The notes beneath the pieces are model-generated. The model saw nothing but the letters and a program-made list of their open reading frames with translations. It searched no databases and had not been told where the DNA came from. This document shows, in pieces, positions 24,742-29,595 of a stretch of DNA of 32,582 nt. How positions within the stretch are numbered: position 1 is the first letter of the stretch; each line of letters starts with the position of its first letter. A program made the translations under genes and the position numbers. The stretch lies in the IMG/VR virus record IMGVR_UViG_3300042356_000664, positions 1 to 32,582 of that record, one strand, 5' to 3'. The stretch is from a virus.

Positions 24742-24801
24742 TATTTTGTCATGACGTTATTCGGGGGGTATTGTTGGGGGGTAGTTATTTTGTCATGACG
24801 T
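24742..24801. promoter_or_regulatory. Two palindrome-centred sites 44 bp apart
   Basis: TATTTTGTCATGACGT occurs identically at 24742-24757 and 24786-24801. Each contains the 8-base palindrome GTCATGAC. The 44-base spacing is close to four helical turns, so both would face the same side of DNA. They lie 35-94 bases upstream of the candidate promoter and are probable regulator sites. Confidence 0.6.
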
Positions 24802-24835
24802 AATAGGGGTGTGTCGAATGTCACAAGATTAGGGG

Positions 24836-24865
24836 TTGACATTCTTTTAGGGTTGGGGGTAGTGT
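24836..24865 (+). promoter_or_regulatory. Candidate promoter of the small-gene operon
   Basis: TTGACA at 24836-24841 and TAGTGT at 24860-24865 with an 18-base spacer. TAGTGT fits the TANNNT form of actinobacterial -10 boxes. It lies just downstream of the two palindromic sites and 43 bases before the first gene. Confidence 0.5.
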
Positions 24866-24908
24866 TCATATTGTCACAACGACACAACGACAGAGAGAGA
24901 GCTGAGAG

Positions 24909-25088
24909 ATGTATCTATTGGCAAGTAGTTTTGATGAATATGTAAGTAAGCAAGGGGATATTTCCCGCAACGATTACGTAACGGTCATGGCATGGTTAAA
25001 TGATCTAAAAGCTACGGGACAGATATCCGATATCAAAGAATTGCAATACTTGACGGTGACGGATTTAGTCAAGCTTTTGTGTGACTAG
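24909..25088 (+). CDS. Small acidic hypothetical protein (59 aa)
   Basis: A 59-residue frame: MYLLASSFDEYVSKQGDISR then NDYVTVMAWLNDLKATGQIS and a helical end (YLTVTDLVKLLCD). A purine-rich site (GAGAGAGAGCTGAGAG) sits directly before the ATG, as for its neighbours. It is the first gene after the candidate promoter. No family is recognised. Base use (G/T-rich third positions) matches the downstream operon, which supports it as a real gene. Confidence 0.6.
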   Translation: MYLLASSFDEYVSKQGDISRNDYVTVMAWLNDLKATGQISDIKELQYLTVTDLVKLLCD

Positions 25089-25096
25089 TCGCCACG

Positions 25097-25161
25097 GCCT
25101 AGCCCGTTAGGGGTAGTCGGGTCATACCGGCACTAGGCACTACTCACCTATTCGGGGTGAG
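25097..25161 (+). ncRNA. Leader element 1 (tRNA-like three-way junction + hairpin)
   Basis: The closing helix is GCCTAG (25097-25102) with CTAGGC (25133-25138). Inside are hairpin CCC-GTTA-GGG (25103-25112) and hairpin GTCGG-GTCATA-CCGGC (25116-25131). ACTA follows the helix. A distal hairpin CTCACC-TATTCGG-GGTGAG (25143-25161) comes next, and then the purine-rich site before ATG 25180. One of five related elements (see 25373, 25970, 26803, 27537). Confidence 0.85.
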
Positions 25162-25179
25162 AGAATGAGAGATAGAGCG

Positions 25180-25365
25180 ATGAAGTGTTCAATTTGTGAA
25201 AGCCCGAATGTGGCGGTTATTGCCCATACGTTAGGTGATAACGGTATCGTCGATCATTTGTTATGCGCTAAGTGTGACGAATATTGCCGGCCTGATAGTT
25301 TCGTGGCTACCCCGCCGGCGTATGTTCGCCCCGACAGTAACGGGGCGTTTATTTCGTGGGATTAG
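25180..25365 (+). CDS. Small zinc-ribbon-like protein (61 aa)
   Basis: A 61-residue protein beginning MKCSICESPNVAVIAHTLGD. Cysteines form two pairs (CSIC at 3-6 and CAKC at 32-35, plus a third Cys nearby), as in a zinc ribbon. An in-frame ATG at 25165 lies within the purine-rich start-associated sequence, so ATG 25180 is preferred by comparison with sister genes. Preceded by leader element 1. Zinc ribbons of this size act as transcription modulators or host-protein binders in phages, but no specific role can be given. Confidence 0.65.
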   Translation: MKCSICESPNVAVIAHTLGDNGIVDHLLCAKCDEYCRPDSFVATPPAYVRPDSNGAFISWD

Positions 25366-25372
25366 TGTCAAG

Positions 25373-25436
25373 GCCTAGCCCGTAAGGGGTAGCCCGTCAT
25401 AGGGCGACTAGGCACTACTCGCCCAACCGTGGCGGG
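25373..25436 (+). ncRNA. Leader element 2
   Basis: Closing helix GCCTAG (25373-25378) with CTAGGC (25408-25413). Inner hairpins are CCC-GTAA-GGG (25379-25388) and GCCC-GTCATA-GGGC (25392-25405). ACTA follows. The distal hairpin CTCGCC-CAACCGT-GGCGGG (25418-25436) has compensatory changes relative to element 1. A GA-repeat purine tract then leads to ATG 25467. Confidence 0.85.
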
Positions 25437-25466
25437 TTCAATAGAGAGAGAGAGAGAGTTAGAGCT

Positions 25467-25829
25467 ATGAGAGCAAACTACGACCCCATAAATGGAGACT
25501 ATTCGTTAGGTGATTATTCCCTATCGCACGAGGCCACAGAACTAGTGCTATACGCACAGAACGATTACCGGAACTATAAGGCCTATATCGTGCCTATGTT
25601 GAAAGCGTGCCAAAAGCACTACGACAAGGGTCAAGGTGACTATGAGAGAGTCATAGCAGGGTTCACTAGAGTATTCTTGCCTATCGCCCGAAACTATGTT
25701 CTAGAACATTGCGGAATGACTGACAGTGTGCGGGGGATATTCCCGCCATCTGTCCGCCGTGAGTGTGGGCGACATATGGCGGAATATTTCCTAGCCGAAT
25801 ATCACGCTAACGGGGGCGGTTGGTCATGA
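25467..25829 (+). CDS. Conserved actinophage/plasmid-type protein (120 aa)
   Basis: A 120-residue mainly helical protein. The core, ATELVLYAQNDYRNYKAYIV followed by KHYDKGQGDYERVIAGFTRV, matches a domain common in actinobacterial phages and plasmids (T-x-E-L-x-L-Y-x-x-N-D ... Y-D-x-x-x-A) of unknown function. It is preceded by leader element 2 and a long GA-rich tract that supplies the ribosome site. It ends in an ATGA overlap with the next small gene. Confidence 0.7.
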   Translation: MRANYDPINGDYSLGDYSLSHEATELVLYAQNDYRNYKAYIVPMLKACQKHYDKGQGDYERVIAGFTRVFLPIARNYVLEHCGMTDSVRGIFPPSVRRECGRHMAEYFLAEYHANGGGWS

Positions 25830-25957
25830 GAGACCCCGAATGTAGTTTAGGGTTCGTTCATTGTGAACGGGTCACGGCATGGCCTGCGGGGTGGCAGATA
25901 GTAGCCGTTCTGGCGGGGGTAGTTGTTGCGGGTTGGTTGGTCTATCGTTCTCGATAG
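25826..25957 (+). CDS. Small single-span membrane protein (43 aa)
   Basis: A 43-residue frame starting at an ATGA overlap with the previous stop. The N-terminal part is MRDPECSLGFVHCERVTAWP. A hydrophobic segment WQIVAVLAGVVVAGWLVY follows, ending in a short basic tail (RSR). A Cys/His-containing head with one membrane span is predicted. Coupling supports it as a real gene. No family is recognised; small membrane proteins in early operons often target host processes. Confidence 0.6.
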   Translation: MRDPECSLGFVHCERVTAWPAGWQIVAVLAGVVVAGWLVYRSR

Positions 25958-25969
25958 CGTTCAATCCTG

Positions 25970-26037
25970 CCCTAGCCGTTTAGCGGTAGACCCGTCATAG
26001 GGTAACTAGGGACTATCGGGCGCAATCCTGCCCCGAT
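25970..26037 (+). ncRNA. Leader element 3 (variant closing helix)
   Basis: The closing helix is CCCTAG (25970-25975) with CTAGGG (26006-26011), a compensated change from GCCTAG/CTAGGC. Inner hairpins are CCG-TTTAG-CGG (25976-25986) and ACCC-GTCATA-GGGT (25990-26003). ACTA follows, then a distal hairpin ATCGGG ... CCCGAT (26015-26020 with 26032-26037) with an 11-nt loop. AGAGAATGGGAATAT leads to ATG 26058. Two CAATCCTGC repeat copies lie at its edges. Confidence 0.85.
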
Positions 26038-26057
26038 TATTTAGAGAATGGGAATAT

Positions 26058-26228
26058 ATGAGTGACGTTAGAAAAGTAACTAGCCAACTAATCGATCTAG
26101 TCGATGATGGCCTACTTACGTGGGAACAAATAGCTATGGAATGTTTATCGTATATGTCCGAATGTCAGGTGGCAGATATGGCATATTGTGGCTATTTGAT
26201 CAATGATGAGAGTGAGAGTGCCGAATGA
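26058..26228 (+). CDS. Small CLSYMS-motif protein (56 aa)
   Basis: A 56-residue acidic protein: MSDVRKVTSQLIDLVDDGLL, then TWEQIAMECLSYMSECQVAD. The L-x-W-E-x-I-x-x-x-C-L-S-Y-M segment recurs at the C-terminus of the gene at 26488. It is also a motif I recall from many small actinophage proteins. It is likely a helical pair that binds a partner protein. It is coupled to the next gene by ATGA and preceded by leader element 3. Confidence 0.65.
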   Translation: MSDVRKVTSQLIDLVDDGLLTWEQIAMECLSYMSECQVADMAYCGYLINDESESAE

Positions 26229-26491
26229 ATTACATTAGCCACGATATAGCCGTATGCGAAACATGTTATGTTTCCTATCATTACGGGGTTGACGGTATCG
26301 AATACCCGTTAGACACTACGACAGAACTAGCCCCGTTGGAACTCATACCGGCGGATTACGATATAACCGATATCTCATATTCGCCATTAGATGACGGGCA
26401 TAAAGTGTTTTCTAAATCCCCGTGTGACGGGTGCGGGTCATTGTTGGCAGGTAGCCGTTGGGCGTTAGTAGTTAGTGAGATCACGGTATGA
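26225..26491 (+). CDS. Cys-rich conserved actinophage protein (88 aa)
   Basis: An 88-residue protein with a CETC pair near residues 11-14 and a second group in FSKSPCDGCGSLLAGSRWAL. The S-P-C-D-G-C-G-S-x-L-A-G-x-R motif is strongly conserved in actinophage small proteins of unknown function, and the two pairs probably bind one zinc. It overlaps both neighbours by ATGA and is therefore in a tight three-gene unit (26058-26787). Confidence 0.7.
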   Translation: MNYISHDIAVCETCYVSYHYGVDGIEYPLDTTTELAPLELIPADYDITDISYSPLDDGHKVFSKSPCDGCGSLLAGSRWALVVSEITV

Positions 26492-26787
26492 ACGGGCGTA
26501 GGTATGTCGAATATTCTGACGGGGTGACTATGACGGTAGGCCACGAAACTATCGAGGTGGCCTATGTAACCGATAGCGGTTACCGTGTCCGTCAACGGTA
26601 TAGCGGGTATACCCGCCGACAGTGTGTAGCTATGTTTCGTGAATACTTGCGAACACTTGAGAAATGCCAACCAATCGACCAAACCGATAACGGCGTTCTA
26701 GATTGGGAAACTATTGTTAGAGCGTGTCTATCGTATATGCCAAAAAATAACGGGGCAGATATTGACACGGGTTCAACCCTGCCGTAG
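26488..26787 (+). CDS. Small protein with GYTRR and CLSYM motifs (99 aa)
   Basis: A 99-residue protein. The N-terminal part is a beta-rich unit followed by YSGYTRRQCVAMFREYLRTL. The Y-x-G-Y-T-R-R-x-x-x-A-x-F-R-x-Y motif is common to small actinophage proteins. The C-terminal part, NGVLDWETIVRACLSYMPKN, is the same type of helical motif as in the 56-aa gene two positions upstream. The protein thus looks like a fusion of two small phage modules. Function unknown. Confidence 0.65.
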   Translation: MNGRRYVEYSDGVTMTVGHETIEVAYVTDSGYRVRQRYSGYTRRQCVAMFREYLRTLEKCQPIDQTDNGVLDWETIVRACLSYMPKNNGADIDTGSTLP

Positions 26788-26802
26788 TTTTAGAGTTAGT
26801 TA

Positions 26803-26869
26803 GCCGTGGCCTATCGGGGGTACTTGCGGGTTCGATACCCGCCACGGCACTCTCACCAATTCCGGTGAG
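26803..26869 (+). ncRNA. Leader element 4 (canonical T arm, acceptor-like helix)
   Basis: The closing helix is GCCGTG (26803-26808) with CACGGC (26843-26848). A perfect T arm, GCGGG-TTCGATA-CCCGC (26826-26842), stacks on it without a gap. The other arm is reduced to CC-TATC-GG (26810-26817). ACTC follows the helix, then a distal hairpin CTCACC-AATTCC-GGTGAG (26852-26869). AATAGAGAATGGGATATAG precedes ATG 26895. All closing base pairs differ from elements 1 and 2 yet remain paired. Confidence 0.88.
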
Positions 26870-26894
26870 TAAATAGAGAATGGGATATAGCACT

Positions 26895-27527
26895 ATGACG
26901 GCAATAGATAATGTTCAAGGGTTCACTAGTAACCCTGACGGGGTAGGTAATAACTATCTCGCTAAGGTATTGGTGGCTAGCGGTAAGTTGGCTAGTCCTG
27001 ATATTTCACGTGGCACTATTTCTAGTGTCAAGGTTCAAGCGTTCGGGGATACCGTCACGTTCACGGGGTGCGATAGCTACCGGCTTATTGAGGTAACCGT
27101 GGATATGCCTAATGCCGGCGAATGGTTAGCCTTGCCGAACGGTAAAGAATTGGCTAAGGCTAGTTCTTTTGTTAAGGGTCAGGGTACGGCTACGTTTATT
27201 CTGGCCGATAATCAACTAGTTATTTCTAGCGGTAAGGGTAGCGTGAACGTTCAAGGGTTGAATGTTGATATCTACGGTATCTATCCGAATGTCGATCAAC
27301 TATTCGATTATGGAATTGACGGTAGCGGGTGGCCTGAGAGCACCGTGAACTATAACGGCGACCTATTGGGTGAGACACTTAGCCTTATCGCCGATATTGT
27401 CGATCATGGCGGTAAGGGTGCTACGGGTGGCCATGTCACTATTGAACGGTTAGTGCCACGTGCCATTATTACGGCAGAACGTGACGGTATCAAGGTACGG
27501 GCTACTCTCATGCCGTTGCGCAAGTAA
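26895..27527 (+). CDS. Short beta-clamp (DnaN)-like protein
   Basis: A 210-residue protein. An in-frame ATG at 26880 falls inside the start-associated purine sequence, so ATG 26895 is preferred. Features like those of bacterial sliding clamps are TFTGCDSYRLIEVTVDMP (residues 55-72; DnaN has T-D-S-x-R-L), YPNVDQLF (130-137; DnaN has F/Y-P-x-x-x-x-L) and the end VRATLMPLRK (201-210; DnaN ends x-x-P-M/V-R-L). The length is about 60 percent of a three-domain clamp, so it would have two domains, the size of trimeric clamps such as T4 gp45. It may be a processivity factor for the phage polymerase or a decoy for the host clamp. The similarity is motif-level only. Confidence 0.6.
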   Translation: MTAIDNVQGFTSNPDGVGNNYLAKVLVASGKLASPDISRGTISSVKVQAFGDTVTFTGCDSYRLIEVTVDMPNAGEWLALPNGKELAKASSFVKGQGTATFILADNQLVISSGKGSVNVQGLNVDIYGIYPNVDQLFDYGIDGSGWPESTVNYNGDLLGETLSLIADIVDHGGKGATGGHVTIERLVPRAIITAERDGIKVRATLMPLRK

Positions 27528-27536
27528 TCCGGTTAC

Positions 27537-27602
27537 GCCTAGCCCGTTGGGGGTTCTCTAGGTTCGATACCTAGCTAGGCACTACCGCTAATTCTGGCGG
27601 TA
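27537..27602 (+). ncRNA. Leader element 5 (canonical T arm)
   Basis: Closing helix GCCTAG (27537-27542) with CTAGGC (27575-27580). Hairpin CCC-GTTG-GGG (27543-27552). T arm CTAGG-TTCGATA-CCTAG (27558-27574) stacks directly on the closing helix. ACTA follows, then a distal hairpin TACCGC-TAATTCTG-GCGGTA (27583-27602, sharing the T of ACTA). GAATGGGAGATAGTT leads to ATG 27623. Confidence 0.88.
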
Positions 27603-27622
27603 ATAATGAATGGGAGATAGTT

Positions 27623-28045
27623 ATGAGATATTTAGTTCATAGGGGTACGGGTACTATTTTGGGGGTCAATGATGATCTAGTCATTGTTGATATCGACGAT
27701 AGTAATTTAGATATCGACGAGGCCGATATTCTTGAATTGGCAGATAAAGCTATTTCTAACTATAAGGCCGTTATCGGCACACTGTATGAATTGCCGTTAA
27801 TTCTTACTGATGAGGCTATTTCTAGCGAATTGAATGATTACGCTTATAATTGGTCAGAGTTCGAGATAGTTGAGGCAGACAATGACCCTTATGTTTACTG
27901 TCTCAATAATCCTGATACGTGGCCGTTAATCCGTGACGCTATTATCGAGGATAACGCTTTATGGAATGAGTACGCCGATACCTGGTCTAACGCTATTCAT
28001 ACGGTAGCTACCGATCATCGTTACCGTAATGAGGTGGCAGAATGA
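27623..28045 (+). CDS. Acidic hypothetical protein (140 aa)
   Basis: A 140-residue, strongly acidic protein (pI clearly low; Asp/Glu throughout). It begins MRYLVHRGTGTILGVNDDLV and has LDIDEADILELADKAISNYK in the middle. The N-terminal R-Y-x-V-H-x-x-T-G-T-I-L/I-x-x-x-D-x-x-x-x-V-D motif is reminiscent of small actinophage proteins, but no function is known. It is preceded by leader element 5 and overlaps the next gene by ATGA. An acidic, DNA-mimic-like character is possible. Confidence 0.6.
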   Translation: MRYLVHRGTGTILGVNDDLVIVDIDDSNLDIDEADILELADKAISNYKAVIGTLYELPLILTDEAISSELNDYAYNWSEFEIVEADNDPYVYCLNNPDTWPLIRDAIIEDNALWNEYADTWSNAIHTVATDHRYRNEVAE

Positions 28046-28287
28046 TTATCGAAATAAATAACCATAAAATTGGTGAGTACGATATCGACTATTCGGTCAC
28101 GTTCTGTTGCGAACATATGACTATTGTCGTAGGCGTTTACGTTCCGTCTACTAATGAGAACCCTGATGATGATGATGAGAATAGAGCTATTGAATTAGCC
28201 GACAGAATTATTCAGGACTATTACGGGTTCTCACCTATGTCGTTCTGCCACGAAACTATTGTCGATATTTGTGGGGTAGTCCGATGA
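28042..28287 (+). CDS. Acidic hypothetical protein (81 aa)
   Basis: An 81-residue protein starting MIIEINNHKIGEYDIDYSVT, with an acidic run (NENPDDDDENRAIELADRII) and four Cys, two of them adjacent (CC at 22-23). The second half is a helix plus FSPMSFCHETIVDICGVVR. ATGA overlaps link it to both neighbours. Not recognised. Confidence 0.6.
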   Translation: MIIEINNHKIGEYDIDYSVTFCCEHMTIVVGVYVPSTNENPDDDDENRAIELADRIIQDYYGFSPMSFCHETIVDICGVVR

Positions 28288-28511
28288 TATTTGCCGAACA
28301 TTTAGGTACAGCATGCCCCGTATGCGATGACATAATGACCGAACACTCTAACTATCGACCCGTATGGTCTGATGATTATGACAATATCGTATGCCAACAC
28401 TGTCTAGACACTACCCGTTGCCACGTTTGCCACGTCACGGGGGTAGGGGTTGAGAACAATATTTGTGATGAATGTTTTACCAATATGCCGATAGGAGTGT
28501 GGGTATCGTGA
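28284..28511 (+). CDS. Zinc-finger protein with four CxxC pairs (75 aa)
   Basis: A 75-residue protein. An upstream TTG is in frame, but ATG 28284 overlaps the previous stop (ATGA). Cysteine pairs CPVC, CQHC, CHVC and CDEC are spread along the chain, enough for two zinc ions in a treble-clef or rubredoxin-like arrangement. Such two-zinc mini-proteins bind proteins or nucleic acid. It is coupled to the next gene by GTGA. Confidence 0.7.
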   Translation: MIFAEHLGTACPVCDDIMTEHSNYRPVWSDDYDNIVCQHCLDTTRCHVCHVTGVGVENNICDECFTNMPIGVWVS

Positions 28512-29125
28512 GTAATTTTATTCAATGCCCTGTCGGTATCGACGCTAATGACCCGCATACTTTTATAGCGGGTCAGGGGCGTTTAGCGTTCTACGACATT
28601 ATGGGTCTATCCGGTCACTACCGTGAAATATGTCAAGAATGTAGCCACCCTATGAATGAACCCGTAGTAGACGGGGGACTAGAACTAGCCCCTGATCTAG
28701 CTATCTATTCGGTATGGGTTGGGGGTGGCGAGATCAACGATCACGCTCTAACGCCCCGTCAGGCTATCGACCTATCATATGAATGGATAGGTCAGGGTTA
28801 CGATGATGTGGCTATCGACCTATTTTATGGCGGTAGCGGTACGTTAGAACTACCGCCAGAATATAAGGTGGCTATCTTGAATTGGGCGACTAGTCAAGCT
28901 AACGCTCTCACTATGGCCGAATATGGGGGTGACTATTGGAATGTATGGGCTAGCCCGTGTCTCAAATACCGTTTAGATATCAACATTAGTAGCCACCGTG
29001 ACCCTGATGGCGATATTGCCCGTATATGCGCATACCAAACGTACACTGACACTGATGGATATGAGAATACCCGTCATGGTGGGTACGCCTATATTGGTAC
29101 TGTCGATATCTCTCATATGCGATAA
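28508..29125 (+). CDS. Hypothetical protein (205 aa), GTG start
   Basis: The frame is open from 28472, but GTG 28508 overlaps the upstream TGA (GTGA) and is preferred. The protein begins MSNFIQCPVGIDANDPHTFI and has a CQECSHPM cluster near residues 40-47. The middle is VWVGGGEINDHALTPRQAID then LSYEWIGQGYDDVAIDLFY, and the C-terminus is aromatic-rich. It is the largest protein of this sub-operon except the clamp-like one. I do not recognise it. Confidence 0.6.
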   Translation: MSNFIQCPVGIDANDPHTFIAGQGRLAFYDIMGLSGHYREICQECSHPMNEPVVDGGLELAPDLAIYSVWVGGGEINDHALTPRQAIDLSYEWIGQGYDDVAIDLFYGGSGTLELPPEYKVAILNWATSQANALTMAEYGGDYWNVWASPCLKYRLDINISSHRDPDGDIARICAYQTYTDTDGYENTRHGGYAYIGTVDISHMR

Positions 29126-29133
29126 CCCCCAAT

Positions 29134-29421
29134 ATGAGAGAACGCCTACATCGTTGGGCGATCTGTCGGCCTATTCTTGGCATATTTGTCAAGGGTAGGC
29201 CGATAGTTTTACGCCCACCTAACTATCACGTAGTACGGCACACTAGGTTCAATATTTATTGGCGTGACCCGTACAATTTACGAACTAATGCCACCGGCCA
29301 TTTATCCGAATGGGGCAAACTAGGTCACGCTTGGCGGTTCAGTACGGTAGAACTAGCCACGGGGGTACTATCTGAGATGAATGAGAACGGCATAATCGAG
29401 AGCTATCCGTATGATGACTAA
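29134..29421 (+). CDS. Hypothetical basic protein (95 aa)
   Basis: A 95-residue protein: MRERLHRWAICRPILGIFVK followed by a basic, aromatic middle (YHVVRHTRFNIYWRDPYN) and an acidic C-terminus (VLSEMNENGIIESYPYDD). It begins eight bases after the previous stop, without a leader element. It is the last gene before the convergent terminator. No family is recognised. Confidence 0.55.
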   Translation: MRERLHRWAICRPILGIFVKGRPIVLRPPNYHVVRHTRFNIYWRDPYNLRTNATGHLSEWGKLGHAWRFSTVELATGVLSEMNENGIIESYPYDD

Positions 29422-29448
29422 CTAGTTACCGTTATACGTACTGTCGGC

Positions 29449-29480
29449 AATAGGTCACGGGCTAACCCCCGTGGCCTATT
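29449..29480. terminator. Strong stem-loop at the convergent operon junction
   Basis: AATAGGTCACGGG (29449-29461) and CCCGTGGCCTATT (29468-29480) form a 13-bp stem with one T-G wobble and a CTAACC loop. Plus-strand sequence after it is moderately T-rich (TGCTATTTGG). It lies between the end of the plus operon (29421) and the end of the minus operon (29595), so it may terminate in both directions. Confidence 0.7.
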
Positions 29481-29553
29481 TGCTATTTGGGGGTAGGTCG
29501 AATGTAGCCCCAATTCCGGTGGCATACCCCTGCCCCGCCCGCACTGTATCGGG

Positions 29554-29595
29554 AGTTGCGCTCAATCCTGCCCCAACAGTTGCGCTCAATCCTGC
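29554..29595. repeat. Tandem copies of an 18-bp repeat, period 24
   Basis: AGTTGCGCTCAATCCTGC occurs at 29554-29571 and identically at 29578-29595, separated by CCCAAC. A 16-base version (GTTGCGCTCAATCCTG) lies at 29767-29782 inside the WhiB-like gene. Shorter relatives are at 25956-25970 (AGCGTTCAATCCTGC) and 26020-26034 (GCGCAATCCTGCCCC). Confidence 0.85.

Larger units (their letters stand above)
24100..24908. other. 0.8-kb non-coding region with many repeats and dyads
   Basis: No credible gene is seen. Two minus-strand frames cross it but their composition (runs of Cys, Trp, Leu, Gly) looks random. The stretch holds, in order: a candidate structured RNA (24125-24204), a tandem 20-bp repeat (24344-24382), an operator-like dyad (24446-24468), a large inverted repeat (24589-24706), a GT-rich run (24707-24740), two palindrome-centred direct repeats (24742-24801) and a promoter candidate (24836-24865). 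Plus-strand composition switches from A/C-rich to G/T-rich across it. Confidence 0.7.

Noticed and set aside
26803-26851. A functional tRNA gene
   Set aside because: The T arm and acceptor-like helix are perfect, but there is no anticodon or D arm and the whole unit is 46 bases, so it cannot decode. The same holds for the copy at 27537.
25097-27602. Leader elements as intrinsic terminators
   Set aside because: None of the five is followed by a T-run; a purine-rich ribosome site and a start codon follow instead.
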